Shown in pieces: positions 19,601 to 30,900 of a stretch of 33,829 bases of DNA; positions within the stretch are counted from its first letter, which is position 1; the number at the start of each line of letters is the position of its first letter. Source of the stretch: Reticulitermes lucifugus. Its lineage: Eukaryota > Arthropoda > Insecta > Blattodea > Rhinotermitidae. The notes beneath the pieces are model-generated. The model did not search any database. It was not told the DNA's origin and saw nothing but the letters and a program-made list of their open reading frames with translations. A program made the translations under genes and the position numbers. Where the stretch lies: the NCBI GenBank assembly GCA_026260175.1, contig JAKCWW010005989.1:372-34200 (forward strand). Direction: 5' to 3'.

Positions 19601-21029
19601 TGTATGTAAGTACGTTGAAAGATTGGTGTTGTACGTGGTTGTATGATCACACATTAGTGTAAGATATGCAACAAAGATTTTTAAACAAAAGCAGATAGAG
19701 TCAGAGCCTTTATAATTCAAAATGGGCCACAGAAATTTATTTTGAGGTGAGGTAATGAGGTAAACATGAACAGTACCATAATTCTTATTGGAGGAGAATT
19801 CAGAAGGTGGACATTTGGAAAGAAGTTTCAAATTTCCAGATTATTTAAAATATAATATTGTTGTTTTACATGAGAGAATAAACCTTTCAGACAAATGAAA
19901 GATCAGCTTAGGACTGTTGAAGTGTTGATGCATCAAATGTGTTGAAGGATTTACTGGGCAATGTGCAATAATAATCACTTTAAAATGTAATGTGAAATGT
20001 CCAACTAGTCTACTGATTGCCACTTTTTATATAAGTGTAATAAGTAATGATAAAATTCTTCCAACTGTGTTTGATGCAGTATTGATATAAAGTTGATCAA
20101 ATTTATGGATCTTCACATTTTCTTAGTATAAATTTGATCAGATTTATGGATGTTCACAATTTCTTAGTGATGTTGAACAGATGCTATTGCTTATACATAA
20201 ATATTGCAGAATTCTGCAAGTGTAGCCAAACACCATTATGATATTTAATATTCATAAACCGTAATGAAAAGATTTACATCCTAGAATTTCAAACATTTGC
20301 TTAACCAACCGATTAAACTGAATAAGTATGATTTTATATGCATAATATTTGCAAGCATTGTTATCAATACTGTATTCGTATCAGTTTATATTGCATGGCA
20401 ATCGTATTGACTGTGTTATATATATATATATTCTTGTGTGCGTTATGATCAAACACCATTTGAATGTTTTGATCAGACTTTGGCCTATAAGCCCTCTTGT
20501 ATGTGGGACTGTTGGAGAAGACAATCATGTATATTCCTGCAATTGAATCAAATCGCCATTTAAAACTGCACAATCATATTGGTTTCAACACGTAAAATTT
20601 TACTGGCACACATCTAAGAACTGCACGTACCGAGACATAGAAACATCTGAATTTGAAATTGTTTATTAATAATGGCATTCTCTTAAAAGCACAGCAGAGT
20701 GGGAAACACAACACATTCTGTGTTTAATATTTTTCAGTTTAACATGTTTACCAGTTTAATTATCAAATCCACTGTTCTCTTAAGAAACCTTAAATAGGGA
20801 TCTCATAGTACAATGTTCTTTTCTCTGAAAGCAATACGAAGACCAAACAGTAAACATAATTTGTCTGATACAGGGAATGATGTCACTTTAACTCTCCTAA
20901 CGTGTTTTTAAATTTTTATTAAAATCATGTTGTTTCAAATTCACATTGAAATTTAAGAACCTTGTTTTTGGGGGAGATTACAACCTTGTACTCCACACTA
21001 TTTGGAAAGTCACCCTTAAAGTATCATCA
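16654..21029. other. Epac 3' UTR of unknown length, then gene-free DNA
   Basis: No reading frame here resembles a protein or closes with splice signals. An AATAAA at 17572-17577 is a possible poly(A) signal, though no GU-rich element follows it. Contents include a short dispersed-repeat piece at about 18031-18160 and a (TTG/TTA)n tract near 19008-19037. The rest is AT-rich and unassigned. Confidence 0.5.
18031..18160 (+). repeat. Dispersed repeat piece, relative at 26241
   Basis: Blocks GTACTTGGAGAAAAACC, CAGTCTAGTGCC, AAATCCTACATGG and CTGGGACCAAACC occur in the same order as blocks at 26305-26375 (GTACTTGGAGCAAAACC, CCACTGCAACTTTG, AAATTGCACATGG, GGGATTGAATC). It is a shared repeat family of unknown class. 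Confidence 0.4.
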
Positions 21030-21119
21030 TTTCCAAATCTGTCTGTCTGTCAGTTTGTCTGTCCCCTCATATAACTTTAAAACCAAGTGATTAAACTTTA
21101 TGAAACTTCGTGAGATTTG

Positions 21120-21770
21120 AGGTTCTCACGGCAGTGACTGTGAGCTGACCACCTTCTGGGATGCGATATCGTGTTATGTGGTAGATGTGTATTGACATTT
21201 CAGAGGAATCTGGTACCTCCATCATGATACTGAATTACCCTTCCATTTACCCTGATGATGGAGGCAGCACATTGTCGGTACATACCTACCAAACCACATT
21301 ACAGAACTCAGTAGGTCTCATTTCACACTTTACCTCTCTAGTATCAACCATGGCGATCCCAGTGGCCGCGTGGTCTAAGGCGTGGGTCTACAGCTGCTCA
21401 CTTGCTGGGATTGTGGGTTCGAATCCCGCCGGGGGGCATGGATGTCTGTTGCTTGTGAGTGTGGTGTTGTCAAGTAGAGGTCTCTGCGACGGGCTAATGC
21501 CACATCCAGAGTAGTCCTATCAAGTGTGGTGTGTCTGAGTGTGATTGAGGAAACTCACAGAGGAGTCTTAGGCTGACTAGGGCTGTCATGCCATGAGGGA
21601 AAGAAAAGTATCAACCATGCAGATCTGGTGGTCATGCAGATGTCTGAAGTTGGAGAAACATTAGCCCTATAGTTCAAGGCTAGTGTTTTGGTCATGAAAG
21701 AGGACATTTCCACAGAAAAGAGCATGTATGGTAGCCCTACTCTATTCTATACTGGGGTCTGATATTTTGA
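21120..21770 (+). repeat. Hammerhead-like retroelement fragment, interrupted by a SINE
   Basis: 21120-21339 and 21620-21770 flank a younger SINE. The left part contains CTGATGA (21252-21258), GGAGGCAGCA and GTCGGTACATACCTACCA. It is the same family as 195-370 and 28800-28960. The second core half (GAAA) is lost in this copy. Confidence 0.5.
21353..21606 (+). mobile_element. Young tRNA-derived SINE with 13-bp target-site duplication
   Basis: AGTATCAACCATG stands at both ends (21340-21352, 21607-21619) as a perfect 13-bp duplication. The head GTGGCCGCGTGGTCTAAGGC gives the A box and GGTTCGAATCC (21416-21426) a perfect B box, as in Ser/Leu-type tRNAs. The body ends GAGGGAAAGAAA. This SINE differs from the CCAGACCGGCTCTGGGGCC family elsewhere in the window. 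The perfect duplication marks a fairly recent insertion. Confidence 0.9.
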
Positions 21771-21774
21771 ACAG

Positions 21775-22025
21775 TAAAGTTGTCCCTATACATGCCATGA
21801 AGATATATATGGAAATGGAGGTATAGCTGCACTTATTCTTAACATCAGCACTTAGAGATGGACATGTGTGATCATCTTCATTGAATAGGAGGCTTCGTTG
21901 GCCCCATAACCAGTCTGAATGCTTTTGAGAATTGATAAATATCTTACCCCTGCCAGGAATTGAACCATTCTTTGGAAACCACCCTGTAACGTAGTTACAA
22001 TACTGATTATGCTAGCCTGGTTGTA
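21775..22025 (-). mobile_element. SINE, minus strand, decayed
   Basis: It carries minus-strand landmarks of the common SINE family: AATAGGAGGCTTCGTTGGCC, CCAGTCTGAATG and the inverted B box GGAATTGAACC at 21956-21966. The 5' and 3' limits are approximate. Confidence 0.6.
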
Positions 22026-23070
22026 TAATATGTTGAATGTTAATCTTTTAACAGGCAGTCTGTTAATGTTCAATTTTTTGAAGTTACATTTCATATGACC
22101 AATCTGGTTGTTCAGTTACAGTGTGGCCACCATAAGTATGAAGGGTGATATTCATGGGCCCTAGAGCTCACATGCCTTTTGTCATTTCCTAATCTGTGTA
22201 TGTGTCATCCTTTCTCTATTTCTATATGGCTGTGTGTCTACCATTGTATTATGTCCTGTTATAATTCTCAAATCTTTTTGCACAGTTTCTCAGTCTAACC
22301 ATATTGTAAACAGATCCATGGTTTTGTTACAACATAATGCAGTATTAGCATAGTCAGAAATGAAGTGTCTTTTTCATTTCTGGCATATGTTTGTGAGCAA
22401 AACTAAATATACAAAAATTAGATTTTACTGTTATGTTTTTGTGTAATGACTTTCTCACTGTGATGTCAGTTTTACCACTTCATAATGAAGTTTGTAATAT
22501 TATTTTAAAGAGTATAATTATATGTGATATATAAATAATATGTAATTTTAATGAAAGTCCTTCGCTGTAAAACTTAAAATACATTTTAAATAACAGTGTT
22601 TCTTGCAATAACATGCCGCACAAATAAATTAAGGGAAGCAAAGAATTATATATCTTGTCTGAATGTGCCAGTGTTGCAAGACTTCTACATTTGGGCTTTT
22701 CACAGATCTTCATGCAATAAAATCTGTATAATGAGAAATTTTCATAGTTTTTCCATAGCACTGCCTCAACTACTATATTATAGCCTATATTAGCATTCAT
22801 TATTTGTATGAAGTAAATGTGTAGAATCGTGTGTCTCTCTGTCTTCATGTCTTACTGCCCATGTCACTTGATGCATCTTGGTTGCAACCAGCTTGGAAAA
22901 CGAACTTCATATTCAGCTATATCAGTTCACCAGTCCTGTGCTTTACATTACACTTAAACTTCATTTAAAGAAATGGGTACATAACACAAAATATGTATCA
23001 CATCAAAATGTATAATATTCATTGAAAACATTTTTCAGTTTACATTATATTGATGAAATAGGAGAAGAAA
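22026..23070. other. Gene-free AT-rich DNA
   Basis: Open frames on both strands at 22480-22848 are low-complexity, AT-driven and lack family resemblance. I see no repeats with definable ends. Confidence 0.5.
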
Positions 23071-23362
23071 ATGGAGCCAAGGTGGTGTAGTCCGTAAAGT
23101 GACTAGGCTGGTTGGACGATGGGTTTGAATCCCAACGGGGCAAGAGAACTCTCTTCTCCAAAATGTCCACACCGGCTCTGGGGCCCACCCAGCCTCCTAT
23201 TTGATGAGTACCAGGATTCTTTCCTAGCAGAAAGCAACCAGTGCATGAAGTTGACCACTTGCCACCATCTAGTGCCGAGGTTTAAGAGAGCGGAGCTGTA
23301 CTTCTGCAACCTCTTTATGCCTTCATATTGCAGACAGGGACAACTTTACCTTTTACTTTTAT
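23071..23362 (+). mobile_element. Near full-length tRNA-headed SINE with target-site duplication
   Basis: It has an A-box region GTGGTGTAGTCCGTAAAGTG and a B box GGTTTGAATCC (23122-23132). Then come CCACACCGGCTCTGGGGCCC, ACCCAGCCTCC and a tail CAACTTTACCTTTTACTTTT. GAGAAGAAA lies on both sides (23062-23070 and 23363-23371). It is the most complete member of this family here and serves as a reference for the fragments. Confidence 0.85.
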
Positions 23363-23371
23363 GAGAAGAAA

Positions 23372-24240
23372 TGTTACTCTATGTAATACATGGACTGTTC
23401 ATTAGCTATCACCAAAACTACAAACGATAAGGTTAGCATAATGGTAATGCTCTCCACTTGTATACAGCAGGCACCTAGTTTTTATCTTGGTCAGGACACT
23501 GACTATTCTTTCTGAGGTTTGTTTGGTTAAACTCGGTCCCTATAGGCAAATGCTGGTGTATTACCTTGATTAGGCTACATCTGCTTGTTTCCACATTCTT
23601 ACAAATTCATCATTTTTCAGTCACCCCATCATTCAACACCATATCTTTCATACTGACAGTGTCATTAAATAACACACACAATAATCAGGAATATACAAGA
23701 CTGTACTTTAAAAAGTAGTACACTTTTCCACTATTGTTTACCAAACATGAATATTAAGAATTGGTAAATTATTTTGCCAGATTTTGTGGTTCTGAAAAGA
23801 GCACCATAGGTACACTGCTGTGAACTTCTTAATGCGGCGGCAACAGTTTACTGTATTAAAACATAATGCAGCCAACTGTTTTTGATTGCATACAGTGAAA
23901 ACAAAATACAATAATTTTGTGTATAAGTAAGGGTCTATGGGCACAGTGACAAAGAGAAAATGGGAACTTCTGGATGTCATTTAGAGGCTTCTGAGTTCAA
24001 TCTGTCGTCAGCCGTATGTGCAGAATTTTCAGCTCATGGACCGAAAATTTCATTTATACAAAATATGATGCTTTAAAAACGTGAAGAATACTAGACCTCC
24101 ACCTGGTGGTCTGGAGCCCACACTCTCATGTTCATTGTATTTGTGGGGGTAAAAATTTTCCCAGTGGCTGTCCCCGCCCCAGAAATGGAATCTGTTCCTT
24201 TATGGGGATGAGTTCAGGCCAGTAAGATGACAACAGACCA
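23372..24240. other. Gene-free DNA, nothing assigned
   Basis: No coding frame or clear repeat. A short imperfect palindrome AGACCTCCACCTGGTGGTCT lies at about 24093-24112. Confidence 0.45.
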
Positions 24241-24267
24241 TATATGGAAAACTACACAAACAACATC

Positions 24268-24392
24268 ATAATCACCAATGACAATGACAGTGCTGATGAT
24301 GATGACGACGATGACAGCAGTAGCAACAGCAACAGTAACAGTAGCAGCAACAACGATGATGATAACAACAACGACAACAACAACAAAACTAC
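24268..24392 (+). repeat. Degenerate trinucleotide repeat (GAY/ARC)n
   Basis: Runs of GATGATGATGACGACGATGA, then AGCAACAGCAACAGTAACAG, then AACAACGATGATGATAACAA make an Asp/Ser/Asn-only open frame. This is an expanded and interrupted microsatellite, not a gene. Confidence 0.85.
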
Positions 24393-24533
24393 AGAAAAAT
24401 TTGGAACAGCCATTCAGACTGTAAATGTGGTTGGAAGTGAGTTGCCTTTAGGATCCTATACACATAATTTTGGGAAACACACAGTAAAGAACTACAATTG
24501 TTGACATACTTAGTGTTTTAGGAAAATAAACCG

Positions 24534-24793
24534 CAGGAAAGGGCATAGGTAGTGGGGCGAGTGGTGCGGCCATCCTGGACGGCATAGTTGAAGGAGTGGA
24601 AAAATGGGCAGCAAAATAAATATGTTAAATGAAAAGATGTAATTATTTGTGCCCAAAAATTGTTAAATTACTGAGATAAAATAAAAGGAAATTCAATAAA
24701 TAATTGTGATTTTTTTTAAAAATCATAATTTCTGTTAGGGGCGGCCATTATGATCACTTGTCCTGGGGCCCAGAAAACGTAGCTATGCCACTG
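24534..24793 (-). mobile_element. hAT-like non-autonomous element, minus-strand relative of 7493-7724
   Basis: Read on the minus strand it starts CAGTGGCATAGCTACGTTTT and continues CTGGGCCCCAGG, ATAATGGCCGCCCCTAACAG and AAATTATGATTTTTA, parallel to the element at 7493. The left boundary (CAGGAAAGGG at 24534) is tentative because the flanking octamers match poorly. Confidence 0.6.
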
Positions 24794-24801
24794 ATCACAA
24801 G

Positions 24802-26240
24802 AGCAACAAACAGTAACATTTCTGCGTGACTAAGCTCAACATAACAGTATTTGTTTGAACTGAAATATCACATCATGCAGCAACTACTGGGAGAGACTTC
24901 CTGTCAAAACATCCTATGCAAGGCACGTGCATTTTTATACAGCACACTTCTGAAACATTCCAAGACCTCTGTGTTATTGTTAAAGAATTAATTTCAAAGA
25001 AACTATTGCATATTTTAGTTTAGAAAATGTGTTCAAAAATAAGACATTCTTGTTGTTCAATTTGAAGTACTCTTACAACATGGCATATTCAGAGCTTCAG
25101 TGCTACAACTTCTATAATAAAAAAAACTCTCTGACAGTAATAAGAATACCTGAAATAATGTCTATTTTGTATTCTGCCTTTTCCTATATTTATTCCTTAT
25201 ACATATAATTCTATTGTAAATATATTAAGCATGGTATGATATTTATATCTTCCTTTTGTTACATGTTCAGTAATAAATATATATTTAAAATTACAACAAA
25301 TGTGTTTTATTGTCATTGTAAGACACACTTCCATGTTATTTACATTCCATTGTGCCACATATCAGAAATGTAGGTTGGCTGTCCTGATACATGTCTTCAG
25401 TTTCTACATGTAAGTAAATATTAGACCCTTATCATAAAATAAGACAGTACAAATCCTGACAGCTAAGAGTTTTGTGGTTGCTTGCATTCCTTCCTGAATG
25501 ATACTGTGATAATGCATTGAAATAGACTACAAATACTTTCTTAACATTTCTTTTCAGTGTACAGTATATTGTCTTGTCACTTGTAATGATATATGCCTTT
25601 GATAATCTCATAGTTACATAACCTGTAAAAGAATTAACCCAGAAGTTTCTTGCTAAATTCATAAAACCTACTTCCCTCTTATGTAGATTTATTATTGTGA
25701 AGGTATATTATTATCATTATTGGTATATTGTTTTATTTTTTGTGAAGAATGTGTTACTTGAAAGGAGATACTGTGTATATTATATTTGTTGGATTTAACC
25801 TGATGGTTTAATTTTGTCTCCATTTTGTAACTTTGAGTACAGATTTTTCATACATAATATGTAGGTATGTGTATGTTCTGTTTCCATACCCAGTGTCTCC
25901 TGCCCAGCTCCAGTAATTAACTACTTACAGCCACAAAATGAAAGCTCTTTTACCACACATCATTGTAGGGCCCTGCAGCAAATGACACACTTGTCAGCTG
26001 TGTTTCACAAGTCCACATGCCTGCCATGCTATTATTACTGACTAGAGGAAATCTAGAAGTATGATGAGGTGCTTGGCAAAGCCTTAACTTTTGTACCAAG
26101 TTTTGTAAAGTTTGGCCAAGTGGTTCAGAAGTTTAAATAGTGGCAGAATGCCAGCACTGTGATATCATAGGCCTATTTGTTTTTCCTTCTTTTTTTAAGT
26201 GTTTTATTTAATGGCATTGTCACTTCCTAAGATTACACAG
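24802..26240. other. Gene-free AT-rich DNA with a candidate poly(A) site
   Basis: No coding region or defined repeat. AATAAA at 25272-25277 is followed about 23 nt later by TGTGTTTTATTGTCATTGT, a fair poly(A)-site layout. If used by Epac it would mean an 8.6-kb 3' UTR. The signal is common by chance in AT-rich DNA. Confidence 0.35.
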
Positions 26241-26448
26241 CATTGATGACAGATCAGTGAAAGAGTGTGGAGCATTGGTAATGATATTGTCAGGTGAAAG
26301 CCTATGTACTTGGAGCAAAACCTGTCCCACTGCAACTTTGTCCACCACAAATTGCACATGGACTGACTTGGGATTGAATCTGGGCCTCTGTCCTGAAAGG
26401 CCTGTGATTAATTTCTTGAGCCATAGGTTGGCCAGTTTTCCTTCTTAG
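26241..26448 (+). repeat. Dispersed repeat fragment, unknown class
   Basis: It shares ordered blocks with 18031-18160 (GTACTTGGAGCAAAACC, CCACCACAAATTGCACATGG). Its reading frame is open for 63 codons but looks like translated repeat rather than a protein family. Confidence 0.45.
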
Positions 26449-26549
26449 GAAGTCAAGTGAGCTAAAATATACACATCAAGTAACCCTCTCGTACTTTATT
26501 TCAGGCTTCCGCCACAATGTAAGTGAAACCTGCACTCTTTTTGGATTTT

Positions 26550-26690
26550 ACACAGCGTAGAATGGTAGTTTCGTACCGACGTTTCGAGACAACCTATCGG
26601 TCCCATCTGCAAGGGTCAAGCAGTCCAAGAAGAATGACTTGACCCTTGAAGATGGGAACTTGGGCAGGGCAGATTTAGAGCCATTGCACT
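26550..26690 (-). repeat. Retroelement piece with GAAACGTCGGTACGAAAC motif
   Basis: On the minus strand CAGATGGGACCGATAGGTTG is followed by TCTCGAAACGTCGGTACGAA. GGGAC and GTCTC can pair as a 5-bp stem II preceding GAAAC, again like a degenerate hammerhead 3' core. The 5' core (CAGATGG instead of CTGANGA) is not intact. Such text is widespread in invertebrate retroelements. Confidence 0.45.
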
Positions 26691-26936
26691 TTTATGTTGT
26701 TGCATGGGGCCACACCGTTTGGGGTACTCAAAATGTATTTTAGATTTTGTGTCAAACATATTTTATTTTATATGTAAATTCTTACATCGCTCTGCTTGCA
26801 TTGTCATTTCAGGGCTATGAAATGGCAGGGCCCACAGTTATTTTTGTGGGCACAAAAATGCTTTAAACCAGCCCTGCACTTGGGTGTTGAAATAAAAACT
26901 CCTCCACACAAATAAAATGAAATCAACTTAACTCCA

Positions 26937-27170
26937 CAGAGCATAGAAGCTAACATTTCCTTCGGTAGTGAAGAAATCCCTCGCATTTTATGGAACCCGA
27001 AGGTTCATTACCTCTTTAAAAGAAGCCCCCCTTGTTCTTATCTTCAACCACATTAATCCAGTCCACGCCCTCATCCTATTTCTTTAAGATCCATTTTAAT
27101 ATTATTCCCCATCTGCGCATGTCTTCCAAGTAGTCTCCCTCCTTCAGATTTCCCCATCAAAACCTTCTGT
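26937..27170 (-). mobile_element. LINE 3' end fragment, second copy of the 5234-5889 family
   Basis: GGAACCCGAAGGTTCATTAC, then AAGATCCATTTTAATATTAT and CAAGTAGTCTCCCTCCTTCA, run parallel to 5331-5462 (GGAACCCAAATGTTCATTAC; AAGTAGTCCCCTTCCTTCAG). It is the non-coding and very end of ORF2 of the same LINE, minus strand. Confidence 0.7.
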
Positions 27171-27696
27171 TCCCCAAAATAAAATAACACCACTAAGAAG
27201 AGTCATGAATCTCTATTTGAATTGCGCAACCGGAACGTCGACTTGATTTGGGCCTCACAGTCTTTTGTATTTTATAAATTGTAATCGCGATATTGTAATT
27301 GTCATTTCTTTCTTCCGTAATGAAATTTTGTTAGTAAAATATTTTATGTCCTTCCAGACATTTCAAAGGATATTTGAACCTAAAGCAATCTCTCGGCACA
27401 ATGCTTGTAAACAAACCGCCATGTCTTAAATTTCTGTTGTCGGCGTATAGGATCGTGTGCTATCGGGGATACTAGATAATCTGTGTATCGGGGATTAGAT
27501 TCACCAGTTATTGTCAAATCGTCATTAGGACGGATGAACAGTACTTATATTCGCCTTAATTATACGGTTTTAGCGTTTAAGCACGTTTCATAAATGCCTG
27601 TAGTGTTGTGTGTAGGTGAAAATTAATAATTATTTGTGCTGGTGTATAGGTTAGAATAGGCATGGTCCAAAAAAAATCATGTGAAGTAGTTTAAAG

Positions 27697-27817
27697 GTAA
27701 GAATTGAAATTTTGTATGATTTTTGTTTTCACGGTATATTGCTAAGTTCACAGAGTATTTGTCTTTTAATTCGCTCGTTGTGTTTAGAAGTGAATAAAGT
27801 TATATAAATTTTGACAG
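27697..27817 (+). other. Snr1: Possible 5'-UTR intron of Snr1
   Basis: GGTAAGAAT at 27696-27704 makes a good donor, and TTTTGACAG ending at 27817 makes an acceptor 37 nt before the Snr1 start codon. Splicing would remove a 121-nt AT-rich stretch and would leave the coding sequence unchanged. The acceptor tract is weak. This is inference from sequence signals only. The promoter and transcription start probably lie in the relatively CpG-rich stretch about 27230-27560, but no TATA box stands out. Confidence 0.35.
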
Positions 27818-27854
27818 AGGCGCCAAGATACGTTGGTCACATTGCAGGACAGAA

Positions 27855-27935
27855 ATGGCTCTCAGAACTTATGGAGACAAACCCATTAGTTTTCAAGTTG
27901 AAGAAAATGGGGAATACTACTGTATTGGATCCGAG
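27855..27935 (+). CDS. Snr1: Snr1 exon 1 (start codon, winged-helix start)
   Basis: The start ATG at 27855 has context GAAATGG and gives [27 protein letters not shown], matching the known N-terminus of insect Snr1. No in-frame ATG lies close upstream. The donor GTGAGT at 27936 ends 27 whole codons. FQ.E..GE.Y.IGSEVGNYLR is the start of the SMARCB1 winged-helix DNA-binding region. Confidence 0.96.
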
Positions 27936-30900
27936 GTGAGTGTGTTTATTTATAGAATGGCACTTTATTGTTGTAATATGAAAGAGCGAAGATTTTTATT
28001 CTGTCTGTTTAATGGATTTCGGACGTCGCGTCAGTTTGCGTGGTTATAACGCGGAATAGTTACATGATACGGAACCGTTTGACATTTTACCAAACGTTTT
28101 CTTCGTATTTGATTTATACTTCTATTTTGATATGCCATAAGCAGAGTAATTTAGACCAATATGACGTGGTTGCAGTACCATGGTACCCAGTCTAATCCTA
28201 CCCTTACCATCGACAAGCAAGTAAAGGTAAAGTTATAACTGACTTTAAACTTCCATGGTAATTTACCGGTAATATTGACCCTGTTCTGAGGCTTTCGCAC
28301 TGTGTGGCTCCGGGCAGTGTTGCTGTCGTTTTGGAGGAACTTGTGTTTCCATCTTCAGTATCAAAAAGTGCAGGGAGAGATGGTGGTCACGTAATGTAGG
28401 CAGGTGGTCTGTCAGGCTGCCAGCAGGGGATGAAGAGGTTGTTGCCCAGTTTAGGACCATAGGGAAAGTGAACAGACAGTTGTGACAAAACAGCCCTTTT
28501 CAGGACCACAACACTGACCAAAAACCAAAAACACATTATGTAAAAATTTTTCTGTGTGGTCACATGTTGAAGTGCTTACTGTCATATTTGCTGAAGCTTG
28601 AACACATAAGTTGACTCTGGGTATAAGCACCCCACCATGATTGCATGGAAAAAGCTGCATCCCTTCTTGACCTCTATGCTGGATGGAGGTGAGTAGTCAG
28701 GTATATGCTGTAGCTACATAACTGATGGGGAAGTAGCTCCAGGTACCCATTCAATACAATGCTTTATTGGCTGCAGACATGGTCTGGATGTAGTATTGAA
28801 GGAATAAGTAGCTTAAGGCTACAGCCATCTTGGATGTAGTGTCATTTAGTTTGATAGTAGCTAGTAATACTACTGATACCCTGAAGATGGAGGGAGCAAG
28901 TTCTTCCAAAATGTTGGTATGTATCTATTAGGCTACATGCCTTCATGTTTCACAGGCCTATGAGAACCTGAAATTGAAAATAATTGCTGCCTGTGGTGAA
29001 TTAAACAGTCATCCATCGCAACTTATGTAGCTTACCTTGTTTAGACCGTTAAAGAATTAGATTATTTTGAAACTTGGCTCATCTTTCGGCATTACGAGAC
29101 TCTCACTGTATAAATGGCACCTCAACTTTTATGTGTCTTTAAGCATATGATCACATATTTTATAAGGAAATTGTTGCTTGTAGGAGCAGCATAAGAAATT
29201 CAGTATGTTAAACTTTATTTTGATTTTGTTTATGTGTTCAGTATTTGAACCATACCATATTTTCAGACAAGTGGGGATGGTTTCAGTATTGTATTCACTT
29301 TTGTTCAAGATGCACAGAATTTCTGATGCTGTTTCAAATTATAGGTTGGGAACTACCTGCGCTTGTTTCGTGGGTCCCTGTACAAGAAGTATCCTGGGAT
29401 GTACCGCAGGAGCATCACCAATGATGAAAGAAAGAAATTAGTTGAATTAGGTCAGTATATTCATTGATCTCTTCTGATGTACTTTCTGAAGGACAGGCTC
29501 TTACTATGAAGCTATATTTATAAGATACAAAATTTAATACTGTCTGCAAAAATCAATGAGTCCAACTCATGATGTGGTTCTCAGCTTGAGTCAGGCTTTT
29601 TGTTAGTGCACAGTAAGTTAATGGTTATGTTTGAAATTAATTATTCTGTATTGTAAGTGTGTTGTTTGGTTTTTTTATGAGTTTGTTTGATTTGCAAAGT
29701 TTGCATATAAGGGTGGTTTTCGTGGGAAAGGAAAAAAAAAAGTGAGACACTTCATAATGATATTTAATTTCAGTTTTCCAAAAATGGGCTGCAGTAATGC
29801 AACCATGTTAGTACAGTCACATTGCAGTGAATTGATATGGGAAAGTGTACTTGTTGCAAAGTGCTTTCACTGGAATGGTGTTACACTTCAGAACTGAAAT
29901 TATTTGTCTTAAGTCTAGTAAACCCGAATCACTGGAACAGCCTGTGGTTATCACCTTATTTGTGGTCTATGTATTTCCTGTCTCAAAAAATTTCACTTTC
30001 TTGCAGCAGAATGTCAGATGACATGATATTATTAATTGATTAGTCATATTATAAACTTCTTATGCTTGCCTGCAAGATTTTTGAGCTGAGTGTGTTAAAC
30101 TGACAACTTGTTATGAGCAACATGGACTCCATGAACCATTATCCTAGATTTCTAGATGTTTGTGCAATTGATGTCTGAATGTATTTGAGATCAGTTATAT
30201 GTGTGATGTTCACAGCCAAGCCATGTCACCACTTTGAACCGCACCCAAGCCGTAGTTAGTTATGTTCCTGAGCTGCCATACATCACAAGTTTTGCTAGAA
30301 TGGTGACATTTCTTTCATTGGCAAATTTTGTAGGTTTAAGCCAGCACGTATTAGCATCGAGTGTTTCTCTCTTGCGAGCTTCCGAAGTCGAGGACATCAT
30401 TGATGGAAATGACGAAAAGTACAAGGCTGTGTCTGTGCATTCATCAGAACCTCCAATTCCAAGGTAATTATGAATATAAGACCAGCATATTTATTTTATT
30501 ACATTTTCAATCAGTTTTATAATAAGTTTGCTTTTAACGTGTTTATAGGGAAGGCAAATCGAAGAAAAGTATGCCATGGGTGCCATCGTTACCAAACAGC
30601 TCACATCTTGATGCTGTTCCTCAGGCTACACCAATCAACAGAAACAGAGTCAATAACAAAAAAGTTCGAACATTCCCACTATGGTAATGTACTGGTATCG
30701 ATTGTTTGTGCTGCAGGAATGTAAACTGTTTGTGTTACGGTACTGCAGAAAACATTTTCATAGTCTACATTCAATTTTGGGAGGTGGGATTGTGTAGTTG
30801 GTATGGTCACTAGTCTACAGGGTGGACATTCAGAGAATCATGCTTCATTTCATGGCAGGCACAAGAGATTTTTCTTTTCTTGAAAAGCATCCAGGCCAGC

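Noticed and set aside
21353..21430. Functional tRNA-Ser/Leu gene
   Set aside because: The promoter boxes are intact, but the sequence continues into a SINE body with 13-bp flanking duplications and a cloverleaf cannot be completed.
22480..22848. 122-codon minus-strand frame as a membrane protein
   Set aside because: AT-rich DNA yields Ile/Leu/Tyr-rich frames by chance. There is an overlapping frame on + and no family resemblance.
24244..24504. Asp/Ser/Asn-rich open frame as a small acidic protein
   Set aside because: It is a translated degenerate trinucleotide repeat, without coding character outside the repeat.
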